The notes: generated by a model not told the origin, from the sequence alone. A stretch of 64,000 nucleotides of DNA from Lachnospiraceae bacterium (GCA_031280955.1 JAITGA010000016.1:62001-126000), one strand, 5' to 3'. Numbered from the stretch's first letter, positions 19,038-27,841 are shown. Translations and numbers: made by a program.

Positions 19038-20297
19038 GTGAAAAAGCATTTTTGGCGGAATCATCCACTCATAGAGATACTGCGTAACAATAAAGGAAAT
19101 CCTCGGGTTCAGCTCTTGATGGAACCGCTATGGGGGATTCCGTTTAACCTAATCGCCCCTTTCGCCACAATCTACATGTACAGGCAGGGAATAGAGGATA
19201 TCCAAATCGGCACGATCCTGTCGATTGCGATGTTTGTACAGGTCTTTTTCGCCTTTTTCGGCGGTATTATCACTGACAAGCTTGGGCGCAAAAAAGCAAC
19301 GATGATGGGCGATATCTGCGGTTGGAGCATTGCCTGTCTTGTTTGGGCGATATCAGACAACTTCTGGTTGTTTTTGATCGCCGCACTTTTTAATTGCTTC
19401 GAGTATGTCAATCAAACAGCATGGTTTTGCCTGTTGATTGAGGATGCAGACCCCAAGGACTTGGTCGGACTTTATACAGGAGCGATGATGGCAGGTTTGC
19501 TGGCAGTATTTTTTGCGCCGATATCGGGCTTTTTGATCAATACCTATGATGTTGTGCCGGTTGTCAGGGTGCTTTATGTGATTTTTGCCGTAAACATGAT
19601 GATAAAAGCCATCCTCACTTGGCGGTTTTGCCGGGAAACCAAGCAAGGACAAATTCGGCGGGAGGAGACAAAAGGCGTTCCGCTGAAGACGATGCTTGGT
19701 GAGTACAAAGGCTTGTTGTCGATGATTACCGGGAACAAAGAGGTTATAAAGGCAATCGCAATCTATGTAATCCTCCATATCGTCAACATGACTAACGGTG
19801 CTTTTTTCGGATTATATGTGACCCAACGCTTGGGAATCGCCGAGAGTTATTTGGCTTTTTTCCCGATCTTAAACGCCTCGGTGATGTTGGTCTTCATGGT
19901 ATTTCTCCAACACCGCCTCGACAAGCTAAAGCTACGAGTTCCTTTGCGGGGAGGATTTATCCTTTCTGCTGCTTGTGCGTTGCTTTTGATAATGACGCCG
20001 ATGGAAAACATCTTCCTGTTAGTTATCTATATTTTCATCGGTGCGGTGGCGGGAGCTTTGGTTGGCCCGCGCAATCACGCATTATTACAACTCAATATTG
20101 ACATCGGTGAGCGGGCGCGGATTAACTCGATGATAGTTACCTTTACGATTGCTTTTTCCTCACCATTTGGTTTTTTAGTCGGCTGGCTTAGCAGAAATGA
20201 TCGCCGTTTACCGTTTGCTCTCATTATATTGCTTTTGATGGCGGCGATTGTAATCGTCGGAAAGATACGTGAACCGGAGCGAGTAGAGGAAAAATGA
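19038..20297 (+). CDS. Major facilitator superfamily transporter
   Basis: The GTG at 19038 has GAGGG upstream and is preferred over an in-frame TTG at 19011 inside yhaM. The protein has about 12 predicted membrane helices in two halves, with the MFS signature loop DKLGRKK between helices 2 and 3. The substrate cannot be told from the sequence. It overlaps the next gene by 4 nt (ATGA), so translation is probably coupled. Confidence 0.85.
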   Translation: MKKHFWRNHPLIEILRNNKGNPRVQLLMEPLWGIPFNLIAPFATIYMYRQGIEDIQIGTILSIAMFVQVFFAFFGGIITDKLGRKKATMMGDICGWSIACLVWAISDNFWLFLIAALFNCFEYVNQTAWFCLLIEDADPKDLVGLYTGAMMAGLLAVFFAPISGFLINTYDVVPVVRVLYVIFAVNMMIKAILTWRFCRETKQGQIRREETKGVPLKTMLGEYKGLLSMITGNKEVIKAIAIYVILHIVNMTNGAFFGLYVTQRLGIAESYLAFFPILNASVMLVFMVFLQHRLDKLKLRVPLRGGFILSAACALLLIMTPMENIFLLVIYIFIGAVAGALVGPRNHALLQLNIDIGERARINSMIVTFTIAFSSPFGFLVGWLSRNDRRLPFALIILLLMAAIVIVGKIREPERVEEK

Positions 20298-21169
20298 CTT
20301 TTGAAAGTATGCTAGAGGATTTTGACTTTCAACAACTGGGAAAGATTGATAGTAAAAACGAGTGTCTCTGCTCTAGTAACATACGTGAGGGATTTGATGC
20401 TGATGCTTCAATAGAAAATTATACGTATTGGATGCGACGATTTATTGATAATGATATCTTTGGCGATTTCCGCCTTGAGCCCATATGGCACAAACCCGAT
20501 GAGACATACTTTTTGGTTGTAAAGAGTAAAGAGACAAAGAGAGAGTATCATCTCAGAGGCGATACACTAATTACATACAAAATTGAGAATGGTCGAAACT
20601 GGGTCACAAGGAAAGGCAAAGAGGAATATAGAGATTATGTAAGTAATAACATCGTAGAACTTACGAATATGAATGTACAAATTTGCCACGAGAACATTAT
20701 TAACCCTCACTTTTGCATGAATATGCCACCATTGCCGCATATTTCAAAGGATTGCAAATCTATTAACTCATTGAGAGCTACTGCTTATGGCGACAGACCG
20801 GATTTATTCCTGAAAACAAAAAAAGCAGTCTTTGACATAGTCAATAATAATAAAAGCAACAAAACAGATATCTCAAAACTGCTTGAAAACGATGATAAAT
20901 CTGACTTTGTTAAGAGTTTAAATAATTACTGGAAGTCACTAAGAAAACCGAATCAACCATATTTGGAAGCTGAGGAAGCAGAAGTACTTTTGATTGATTT
21001 ACTTTGGCAGGCAAAAGATTTTTTTGGTGAGTTTGGAAGCTTTAGAAGGTATTGTGAGGTGTTTCAGATGAGCAAATTTATAGATGAAAAAACAGGCGAA
21101 GTAACAGAACTACCCTACGATTTCTATGAATATGTGAAAGAGGGACAACGCTTGTTAGGTCGATTGTAG
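20294..21169 (+). CDS. Conserved-looking protein of unknown function
   Basis: The 291-residue protein starts at an ATGA overlap with the MFS gene. It is soluble, rich in Asp, Asn and Lys, and has no recognised catalytic motif. Scattered Cys/His residues near the middle (QICHEN, HFCMN) could bind metal. Its base composition is lower in GC than yhaM and the MFS gene. It ends 6 nt before the left copy of the island-bounding direct repeat, so it may mark the old chromosomal edge. No function is assigned. Confidence 0.65.
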   Translation: MTFESMLEDFDFQQLGKIDSKNECLCSSNIREGFDADASIENYTYWMRRFIDNDIFGDFRLEPIWHKPDETYFLVVKSKETKREYHLRGDTLITYKIENGRNWVTRKGKEEYRDYVSNNIVELTNMNVQICHENIINPHFCMNMPPLPHISKDCKSINSLRATAYGDRPDLFLKTKKAVFDIVNNNKSNKTDISKLLENDDKSDFVKSLNNYWKSLRKPNQPYLEAEEAEVLLIDLLWQAKDFFGEFGSFRRYCEVFQMSKFIDEKTGEVTELPYDFYEYVKEGQRLLGRL

Positions 21170-21175
21170 GAGCGG

Positions 21176-21187
21176 ACACCACTACGC
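21176..21187 (+). repeat. Left copy of a 12-bp direct repeat, possible att site
   Basis: ACACCACTACGC is identical to 25612-25623, which overlaps the 3' end of tRNA-Lys. The two copies bracket the low-GC block with the restriction genes. The identity stops at 12 bp on both sides. Confidence 0.5.
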
Positions 21188-21418
21188 TTTAGTCACCTAA
21201 GATAACACCTTTTTTAAGAGAGGGATTTAGCGTTACGGTTTGGATTGATTCATTTAAACATAGAAAGATATACTTCAAATTTACTAATCACTCAAGGTCT
21301 CTAGGAGTTCACTGGTGATGATTTAGGATAATGATTAATAGAAATATCTAATATGATTGATTTAAGATTCCATGAGGGTCATCCGGTGAGATTTGATATG
21401 ACGTTAATTGTGATGTAA

Positions 21419-22180
21419 TTATTCTATTTTAAAATATATTTGTCGAGAATTATTAATAGTGCATTCTGCTATATACATTTCATCTGATTGAGGTAAAGTC
21501 CAGTTTCCCAAAATAGCAATTAAGTCTTTGTAGTTTGTGGTTTTAAATTTATTGTAATACTCCCAAAATAGTTTTTCAGTTAAAAAATTCAACTTTATAT
21601 ACTTGCCATTTGGATAAGGGAATGATGGATAATTCATCTTATATGCAAATTCTTCGTGAAATTTATGATAAGGTGTACATTGAACAATTTTATTTCCAAT
21701 TATCCCATTTTTATATGTAGCATAATTTCGTTCATCTGCTAAAATATCTCTTGACGAGTAATTATTGTATTCATCATATTTTCGACACATATAGTAAATT
21801 TGGCGAACTGTAGATAATTGCTTTTTTCCACCACCACCGATTATTGGGTTAGTATCCTTTCCTACCTTTTTATCATTGTTCGATGGGCTGTCAGATGGAT
21901 TCATTAACTTTCTAAAAATAACATTGAAATCAAACATAGCCTCATCATACTCTGTTGGGTCAAAATAACCATCTGCTGAGCAAAAAATACTGCTATGATT
22001 TGGACTGCTTGATATCCTTCTAAAATGGGCACGTTCAGAATCACCACTATTAACCAAAGTCATTACAGCTTTACAGCCTTGTGTGTGACAATAAAATGTT
22101 TTCCCTTTATCAATTATAGTAGTATCACAAGTTTTTATTTCCTTTGTTTTTGAACTATCACGATATGCTTTATATGGCAT
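21419..22180 (-). CDS. Unknown island protein with an N-terminal CoiA-like Cys/His segment
   Basis: The ATG at 22180 has GGAG 6 nt upstream, better than an ATG 4 codons earlier. Near residues 28-55 the pattern FYCHTQGCKAVM...HFRR resembles the small zinc-binding segment at the start of CoiA-like proteins (Cys pair, then AHF). The rest is Asn/Tyr-rich and unrecognised. Base composition is clearly AT-rich compared with the core genes, in line with transfer. It is alone on the minus strand at the left end of the island. A DNA-related role is only a guess. Confidence 0.6.
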   Translation of the reverse strand: MPYKAYRDSSKTKEIKTCDTTIIDKGKTFYCHTQGCKAVMTLVNSGDSERAHFRRISSSPNHSSIFCSADGYFDPTEYDEAMFDFNVIFRKLMNPSDSPSNNDKKVGKDTNPIIGGGGKKQLSTVRQIYYMCRKYDEYNNYSSRDILADERNYATYKNGIIGNKIVQCTPYHKFHEEFAYKMNYPSFPYPNGKYIKLNFLTEKLFWEYYNKFKTTNYKDLIAILGNWTLPQSDEMYIAECTINNSRQIYFKIE

Positions 22181-22275
22181 TTCATTCTCCATTTCATTAT
22201 TTGTAAAACTAGTATAACATAGTTTCTAAATGATGTACAAAATAAATAAAGTTACTATACAATTGCGGTAACTCA

Positions 22276-22308
22276 AGGAAATCAAGAGGAAATCAAGAGG
22301 AAATCAAG
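22276..22308. repeat. Three tandem 11-bp repeats
   Basis: AGGAAATCAAG is present three times without spacing (22276-22286, 22287-22297, 22298-22308). It lies about 10 nt upstream of the promoter at 22320-22348. One turn of helix per unit would put repeated sites on one face of the DNA, as in regulator or iteron arrays. Confidence 0.6.
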
Positions 22309-22319
22309 TTTCATTTGCC

Positions 22320-22348
22320 TTGTACTTGTTAGCGATGTTTGATATAAT
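22320..22348 (+). promoter_or_regulatory. Promoter with TTAGCG boxes upstream of the restriction cluster
   Basis: TTGTAC (22320-22325), a 17-nt spacer and a perfect TATAAT (22343-22348). TTAGCGA (22329-22335) and its inverse TCGCTAA (22355-22361) flank the -10. A further TTAGCG (22404-22409) and the inverted pair ATGTTTGAT/ATCAAACAT (22335-22343, 22393-22401) follow. The layout suggests a repressor-controlled promoter for the downstream HTH gene remnant and possibly the restriction genes. Confidence 0.55.
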
Positions 22349-22446
22349 TAATTGTCGCTAATAAAGTTAGTGTAGCGCATGGGAATTTTTACATCAAACA
22401 TTATTAGCGTGTAATCGTCAATCTTTAGTAATGCTGACAAAGGAGT

Positions 22447-22888
22447 ATGAGTAATGCCCGATACGCAAGTATCACAAAAAACCACAAGGCAAAATTTTAT
22501 GTTGTGGTTCTTAACTGCCGCCTTAGGGAACTGATGGACGGCGAGGATTTCAGAACGGAAGATTTAGCCAATGCCGTTGGTATTGGTTCAAGCGGTGTCC
22601 GTATGTGGTATACAGGTTATGACCGACCGGATATTGAGAAACTTCCTATGATATGTAAATATCCGCAATGCCGTAGATGATTACGAGTATGCCGAATATG
22701 ACGATTCAAACGCTCCCGTCATTATGAAGATGGGCAGTGAATGTTTCGGTATGACGTTTAACTTTACCTACGGAAAGGAAACAGCAGATTATTTGGCTTA
22801 TATGTGCCAGAAGCACTTTCTTGATTTCATTAGGGGATTGCTGTACCCGCATGGGTGGCGAGGGAGAGGAAGAAAGAAGAATCTGTAG
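22447..22888 (+). pseudogene. Broken gene: HTH-like N-terminal part and a frameshifted C-terminal part
   Basis: The first frame (22447-22680) encodes 77 residues with a helix-turn-helix-like stretch (TEDLANAVGIGSSGVRMW, then RPDIEKLP). At about 22665-22680 the coding sense shifts frame, and an open stretch continues to a TAG at 22886-22888, including YEYAEYDDSN and YMCQKHFLDF. Together they look like one ancestral regulator of the XRE type, or two fused remnants, now frameshifted. A sequencing error could also produce this. Its place between the box-rich promoter and the restriction genes suggests a former controller protein. Confidence 0.5.
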
Positions 22889-22955
22889 ATTAACATAAAA
22901 AATTGCTTTCAAACTTACAGACTACAGATATGTAAAAAACAGAGAGGAATATACT

Positions 22956-23858
22956 ATGGCAGATATAAAACTCTTCAAAACTAAACCCGTAGTAGAAGAA
23001 CTCACAGTTTCAGCCGTAGCACTGGAAAAAGAGTTGCAGACATTACTTGAAAATAATATGCAAACATTTTTCGGGATTACGTTTTTAAGGTCGGAGTACC
23101 AAATAACTAATGGACGGATTGACAGCATAGGCATTGATGAAAACAATTGCCCGGTTATTATTGAATACAAGCGCAGTGTTAGTGAAAATGTTATTAATCA
23201 AGGACTGTTTTATCTTGATTGGCTTTTAGACCATAAAGCTGATTTCAAGTTGCTTGTTATTGACGAGTTAGGCATGGATAAAGCTACAGAAATTGATTGG
23301 TCTATGCCTTGTGTTATATGCGTAGCAAATGATTTTACAAAATATGATGAACATGCTGTAAATCAAATGAACAAAAATATTCGCTTGGTACGTTACAAAT
23401 TATTCAGCGATGACTTAATTCTATTGGAACAAATAAATGCTCCTAATGTTGCGCCGCTAAAGGAATCATTCACAAAAGATACCCCAACATCATCAAAAGA
23501 TAAAACATATAAAAACTTTGAAGAGCAGCTTGCAACTACACATCCTAAGATTTTGCAAATATATGAAAGTCTACATGATTACATAATGTCTTTGGGTGAT
23601 GATATATCGGAAAATCGTTTAAAGTTATATTCTGCTTATAAAAAACTAAAAAACGTGGTGTGCTTAGAAGTTCGAGCAAAAAGCATTATGGTTTATCTAA
23701 GGCTGAACCCAACTGATGTTGAACTAAAAGAGGGGTTTTGTCGTGATGTGACTAACATAGGGCATTGGGGCACTGGGGATGTAGAGCTTATCATTAAAGA
23801 TGATGCCGATTTTATTAAAGCAAAAGACTATATCTTGAAAGCGTACCAAAAAAATTAA
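22956..23858 (+). CDS. NucS-like PD-(D/E)xK nuclease with a C-terminal DUF5655-like domain
   Basis: AGAGG lies about 8 nt before the ATG. About residues 25-140 look like a restriction-fold nuclease: GRIDSIGID with the catalytic Asp, then a short loop and IEYKR giving the E-x-K pair. This resembles proteins with an N-terminal NucS-like nuclease domain and a C-terminal DUF5655 domain (here about 185-298). It overlaps the methyltransferase region by its stop and likely shares its transcript, so it may be an accessory nuclease of the restriction cluster. The substrate is unknown. Family assignment is from motif reading only. Confidence 0.75.
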   Translation: MADIKLFKTKPVVEELTVSAVALEKELQTLLENNMQTFFGITFLRSEYQITNGRIDSIGIDENNCPVIIEYKRSVSENVINQGLFYLDWLLDHKADFKLLVIDELGMDKATEIDWSMPCVICVANDFTKYDEHAVNQMNKNIRLVRYKLFSDDLILLEQINAPNVAPLKESFTKDTPTSSKDKTYKNFEEQLATTHPKILQIYESLHDYIMSLGDDISENRLKLYSAYKKLKNVVCLEVRAKSIMVYLRLNPTDVELKEGFCRDVTNIGHWGTGDVELIIKDDADFIKAKDYILKAYQKN

Positions 23859-23887
23859 TGTTTTATAACGAAAGAAGGCGTTATCTT

Positions 23888-24796
23888 ATGAATGGAAAGA
23901 CACCTCATATAGTTCAATATCAAGGCTCAAAAAGATTGCTTGCACCGCAAATCCTTCAACATATGCCCCTTAAATTTAGTCGTTTACTTGAACCCTTTTC
24001 TGGCATGGCTGCTATAACTATTGCAGTAGCCAAAGAAAACAGGGCTATGAATTATCACATAAATGATATAAATGAGCCTGTTATACGCATACTTGAAAAA
24101 GCTATTGATTCTCCGTCTGAGCTGATTGATAAATATAGAAAAGTTTGGAATGAACAATTTACATTCAATGATGGGCATGTAGAGCATTTTTATAAAGTGC
24201 GCGAACAGTTTAATGACGGGGAACAGACTGCTGAAAATATGCTGTATCTCCTTGCCAGATGTGTAAAAGGTTCTGTGCGCTACGGTAGAAATGGAAAGTT
24301 CAATCAATCACCTGATAAACGTCGGCATGGCACGAACCCCAAAAACATATCGGATAATGTAAGAGCTATTTCATTTCTTTTGAAAGGCAGGGTTTCATTT
24401 TCTGCTCTTGATTATCGTGCAATTTTTGAATATGCTCAAAAGGGTGATTTAGTTTACCTAGACCCACCCTATCAAGGCGTAACAAATTCAAGAGATAATA
24501 GGTATTTGCTTGGATTAGGGTACGATGAATTTTCTAAATCTATTACGTACTTAGACGAAAAAGGGATTGACTATATCATTAGCTATGATGGTGAATGTGG
24601 CGGCAAGGAATATGGTTTAGATTTACCAAAAAGTTTGAATTGCACTAAGTTCTTACTAAATGCGGGTATATCTTCACAGGCAACGCTATTAGGAAAAAAA
24701 GACACTACTTACGAATCGCTTTATGTTAGTAAAAATATAGCAGGGAATATAAAAGCAATCCCGGAGCAAATAACTTTGATGGAGTGTGTTGTATGA
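23888..24796 (+). CDS. DNA adenine N6-methyltransferase (D12 class, Dam/DpnM-like)
   Basis: The ATG at 23888 has AAGAAGG upstream; an earlier ATG at 23858 lacks one. The protein has the D12 class order: an N-terminal QYQGSKR near the start (SAM site), LEPFSGMAAIT (motif I), and YLDPPYQG (motif IV, catalytic DPPY). These enzymes methylate adenine in short palindromes and protect against a partner restriction enzyme. The stop overlaps the start of the HNH nuclease gene (ATGA), a usual arrangement for a type II system. Confidence 0.92.
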   Translation: MNGKTPHIVQYQGSKRLLAPQILQHMPLKFSRLLEPFSGMAAITIAVAKENRAMNYHINDINEPVIRILEKAIDSPSELIDKYRKVWNEQFTFNDGHVEHFYKVREQFNDGEQTAENMLYLLARCVKGSVRYGRNGKFNQSPDKRRHGTNPKNISDNVRAISFLLKGRVSFSALDYRAIFEYAQKGDLVYLDPPYQGVTNSRDNRYLLGLGYDEFSKSITYLDEKGIDYIISYDGECGGKEYGLDLPKSLNCTKFLLNAGISSQATLLGKKDTTYESLYVSKNIAGNIKAIPEQITLMECVV

Positions 24797-25506
24797 ACGC
24801 AGATTATCCGAAAGAATTTATAGATTTATTGAACTCTGTCGAAGCAAAGCGTCCTCGAACAGTAATTCAGCATATTTTACAACACGGCTTCATCACATCA
24901 CAGGAACTAAAGGATACCTATGGCTATAATCATCCCCCAAGAGCGGTTAGGGATGTCCGTGAATATGGTATACCGCTTGAAACTTACCGTATCGTGGGGA
25001 TTGATGGGAGAAAAATAGCCGCATATCGGTTTGGAAATTCTTCTGATACTAAAAACACTCTTGCAAAATCAACAGGCAGAACAGTTTTATCGAAGGCATT
25101 GAAACAGGCTTTGATAGAAAAATATGGCTCTAAGTGCTTTGTTTACTTTGAACCGATGGATGATAGTTTATTACAAGTAGACCACCGCATACCTTACGAA
25201 ATTGCCGGAGAGCAAAACGAACAAGATACTAAATTGTATATGTTGCTATCGCCGTCCGCAAACAGAGCAAAGTCGTGGACTTGTGAGAATTGCGAAAACT
25301 GGGAACGTAAAGATGCAGATTTTTGTTTGAAGTGCTTTTGGGCTTATCCAGAAGATTACGAACATATCGCAGGCAAGCATCAACGGATTATTTCCATCGT
25401 TTTTACTGGCGATGAAATAGAAGATTATAACCGTTTAATCGAAATGTCAGGTATTGAAAAAGCACAGGAAATTATTAAGAATATCATTCACGAACATTTA
25501 AAGTAA
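24793..25506 (+). CDS. HNH type II restriction endonuclease, possibly NlaIII/IceA-like
   Basis: The ATG at 24793 has GGAG upstream and overlaps the methyltransferase stop; GTG at 24784 is an alternative. The N-terminal 85 residues look like a winged helix. The nuclease centre is QVDHRIPYE (catalytic Asp-His) followed by SPSANRAKSW with the HNH Asn. A zinc ribbon CENCENW...CLKC follows. Order and length (about 237 residues) resemble what I recall of NlaIII/IceA1 enzymes, which cut CATG and also pair with a D12 methyltransferase. That specificity is a hypothesis. Confidence 0.8.
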   Translation: MNADYPKEFIDLLNSVEAKRPRTVIQHILQHGFITSQELKDTYGYNHPPRAVRDVREYGIPLETYRIVGIDGRKIAAYRFGNSSDTKNTLAKSTGRTVLSKALKQALIEKYGSKCFVYFEPMDDSLLQVDHRIPYEIAGEQNEQDTKLYMLLSPSANRAKSWTCENCENWERKDADFCLKCFWAYPEDYEHIAGKHQRIISIVFTGDEIEDYNRLIEMSGIEKAQEIIKNIIHEHLK

Positions 25507-25611
25507 AATGCTTTTCTACTACAACAACAGAAAAAGATGTGAATCAGATTGAGGAAGTAGAAAAGGAGATACCAGAGATGGTAGAAAACGGGAGTTGTTT
25601 TTGGGAATCAC

Positions 25612-25623
25612 ACACCACTACGC
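25612..25623 (+). repeat. Right copy of the 12-bp direct repeat at the tRNA-Lys 3' end
   Basis: Identical to 21176-21187. It covers the last five bases of the tRNA (including the discriminator position 25619) and seven bases beyond. Islands often insert at tRNA 3' ends, and the bracketed DNA lies on the expected side of the gene. No integrase gene is present in between. Confidence 0.5.
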
Positions 25624-25691
25624 CTCCGGGGGCTCGAACCCCGGACAAATAGATTAAGAGTCTACTGCTCTGCCAACTGAGCTAGAGGCGC
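25619..25691 (-). tRNA. tRNA-Lys (anticodon CTT)
   Basis: Read on the minus strand, a full cloverleaf is present: acceptor GCGCCTC pairs with GAGGCGT, the D arm starts GCTC, the anticodon loop is CTCTTAA giving CTT, and the T arm is CGGGG-TTCGAGC-CCCCG. The length is 73 nt with discriminator A; CCA is not encoded. The remaining DNA at 25507-25618 and 25692-26052 holds no other gene I could support. Confidence 0.95.
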
Positions 25692-26052
25692 ATAATAAAC
25701 TAAAAACATTATTTCAAGTATTATCAGGTATTTCTGCCGTATATTTCCATCATTCACTACTGCCGGATGCTTTTGTCAGCTATCGGTAAACACCTCACCA
25801 AGAACAACTTTGCTCATATCCCTTGATAACACAAGTGCAATTATAGTATAGTATCAAGTAATTTGCAAGAATAAACAAGGAGATATTGCTCCACCAATTA
25901 TACTTTGCCAAAGAATTTGCGAAGAATTTTTGTGTAGAGCAAGGAAACGACGATGACATGTGCCTTGTAGGGCACATTAAGAGGAGTTGACGTAGCTATA
26001 CGCTAAAATTATCGTAAATACTGGTAAAGTTTAGTTGGGGGAGCAATAAAAG

Positions 26053-26829
26053 ATGTATTTTGACAGTCACGCTCATTATGATGACAAAGCCTATGATAAG
26101 GATCGGGCGGATGTCCTTGGTAAACTCCCGGAGCAAGGAGTTTCGGGGATAATTAACGCTGCTTCTAGTGTGGAGTCGCTTCCGTTGGTGCTTGGCTTGG
26201 CGCGAGAGTACTCGTTTATTTATTGCGCTTTGGGCATCCATCCCTGTGAAACTGCTCACTTGACCGAGGAGATATTGGTTGAAATCAAGAACCATAGCCT
26301 AAAGAGAGACGAAACAAAGGTAGTTGCCATCGGCGAAGTCGGACTTGATTATCATTGGAAGAAGCCGGCAAAAGAGGTACAGCAATCATGGTTTGCCCGC
26401 CAAATAGAACTGGCAAAAGCAGTGAAGCTGCCTGTCATCGTTCATTCACGTGATGCCGCTCAAAACACACTTGCCATCATGCAAGAATGTGACGCTTCCG
26501 CTATCGGCGGGGTCATGCACTGCTTTGCGTATTCGGTAGAAATGGCACATGCTTTTATCGCTATGAATTTCCATATCGGAATCGGTGGGGTGGCAACGTT
26601 TGCTAATGCCGTCAAAGTAAAAGAAGTAATTGCCGCCATACCGCTTGAAAGTATCTTACTTGAAACCGATTGCCCCTATCTAGCCCCGATGCCATATCGC
26701 GGCAAGCGAAACTCGTCAGCGTACCTATCATATATAGTTGATGCTATTGCTGCCATCAAAGGTATTAGCCATGAGGAAGTGGCAACGCAGACGACGGCGA
26801 ATGTGAAAAGATTGTTCGCGATAAAGTGA
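26053..26829 (+). CDS. tatD: TatD family metal-dependent hydrolase
   Basis: GGGGAG precedes the ATG. The 258-residue protein has the TatD ligands: DSHAHYD with His6 and His8, GEVGLDYH with the bridging Glu, VHSRDA and MHCFAYS histidines, and LETDCPYLAP with the catalytic Asp. TatD proteins act as 3'-5' DNases or in RNA and peroxide-damage repair. It is followed directly by ksgA, a common gene order in Firmicutes. Confidence 0.95.
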   Translation: MYFDSHAHYDDKAYDKDRADVLGKLPEQGVSGIINAASSVESLPLVLGLAREYSFIYCALGIHPCETAHLTEEILVEIKNHSLKRDETKVVAIGEVGLDYHWKKPAKEVQQSWFARQIELAKAVKLPVIVHSRDAAQNTLAIMQECDASAIGGVMHCFAYSVEMAHAFIAMNFHIGIGGVATFANAVKVKEVIAAIPLESILLETDCPYLAPMPYRGKRNSSAYLSYIVDAIAAIKGISHEEVATQTTANVKRLFAIK

Positions 26830-26861
26830 TGGCACATCGCCCCATCACCAAAGGAGAAACC

Positions 26862-27728
26862 ATGCCCGATTTGTCCAACCCAACAGAAACCCTTGCCCTC
26901 TTGCACAAGTATAATATCACGACCCGCAAGCGGTATGGACAAAATTTCCTCATAAACCGCCATTCTCTGGACAAAATCCTGAATATTGCTGCAATAGATG
27001 AAAATGACTGTGTTCTGGAAATCGGTCCGGGGATAGGGACATTGACCAGAGAATTAGCAAAGCGAGCCGCCAAGGTCATTGCCGTGGAAATCGACTGTAG
27101 CTTGATTCCGGTATTACAAGAAACATTGGCAGAATATGACAATGTTGTAGTTATAAATGAGGACATTTTGAAAGCTTCATTGACCGACATGGTCAACACA
27201 CATAGGAGCGACAACAATCTCAAAATCGTTGCCAACCTACCTTACTATATCACCACGCCCTTTATCATGATGATACTGGAAAGCGGGATTTCATTTTCGA
27301 CAATGACGGTGATGGTGCAAAAAGAAGTGGCAGCACGGATTACGAGTACCCCCGGAAGCAAGAGCTATGGAGCGTTGTCACTTGCCGTCCAGTATCACGC
27401 CGCCCAACACATCGTTGCCACGGTCTCGCCTACGTGTTTTATTCCCCGCCCCAAGGTGGACAGCGCAATCGTTCATATGGTGAAACACAGCACCCCGCCG
27501 GTAAGCACTACGAGCGAGGAGAAGTTATTCACTATCATCCGAGCCGCTTTTAACCAACGCCGCAAAACACTTGTCAACGCTCTGGCAGGCGGTGCTCCCA
27601 CCCTCAAACGTGAGGCTATCATAGAAGCGTTACAAACTATGTACCTTGACGAATCAATAAGGGGCGAAGCTCTTACCCTTCCTCAGTTCGCCGAATTAAC
27701 GACACTTTTATATCCAAATATAGAATGA
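26862..27728 (+). CDS. ksgA: 16S rRNA dimethyladenosine transferase
   Basis: The ATG at 26862 has AAAGGAG 5 nt upstream, better than an ATG at 26826 overlapping tatD. The protein shows RYGQNFL near the start, SAM motif LEIGPGIGTLT and catalytic NLPYYITTPF, all classic for KsgA/RsmA, which dimethylates A1518 and A1519 of 16S rRNA. The full length of 288 residues is intact. Its last 67 bp are repeated twice downstream as degraded copies (30432-30502 and 34894-34962), so its 3' end appears to be an insertion target. Confidence 0.96.
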   Translation: MPDLSNPTETLALLHKYNITTRKRYGQNFLINRHSLDKILNIAAIDENDCVLEIGPGIGTLTRELAKRAAKVIAVEIDCSLIPVLQETLAEYDNVVVINEDILKASLTDMVNTHRSDNNLKIVANLPYYITTPFIMMILESGISFSTMTVMVQKEVAARITSTPGSKSYGALSLAVQYHAAQHIVATVSPTCFIPRPKVDSAIVHMVKHSTPPVSTTSEEKLFTIIRAAFNQRRKTLVNALAGGAPTLKREAIIEALQTMYLDESIRGEALTLPQFAELTTLLYPNIE

Positions 27729-27729
27729 C
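27661..27729 (+). repeat. ksgA 3' end, copy A of a three-copy repeat
   Basis: This is the intact coding end of ksgA. The shared core is AGTTCGCCGAATTAAC followed by a CACTTTT block and an ATCC(A/G)AAT block. Copies B and C share extra bases that differ from A, such as GCATCC and the following GATAA. Confidence 0.85.
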
Positions 27730-27736
27730 GCACTTT

Positions 27737-27795
27737 CTCATTCTGTGAATCAAGGCATCGGATACATAAAAAAGATGCCTTGAACACAGAGTGAG
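27737..27795 (+). promoter_or_regulatory. Long hairpin between ksgA and the second lipoprotein gene
   Basis: A perfect 10-bp stem (27750-27759 with 27774-27783) is extended outward by further pairing (CTCA and CTGTG with CACAG and TGAG). The loop contains an A-run, and no T-run follows on the plus strand. It may end the ksgA transcript inefficiently or serve as a leader structure of the lipoprotein gene 46 nt downstream. Confidence 0.5.
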
Positions 27796-27841
27796 GTAGC
27801 GATACTTAATGATTTGGCACAAACACAAACGAAAGGCAGTT

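Noticed and set aside
21155..21215. Terminator after the 20294 gene
   Set aside because: TTAGGT and ACCTAA flank a 34-nt loop and a T-run follows at a distance; the stem is too short and far from the Ts to support a call.
25987..26015. Promoter for tatD starting with TTGACG
   Set aside because: The -10 at the right distance (TATCGT) is poor; other spacings do not fit, so it was not listed as a feature.
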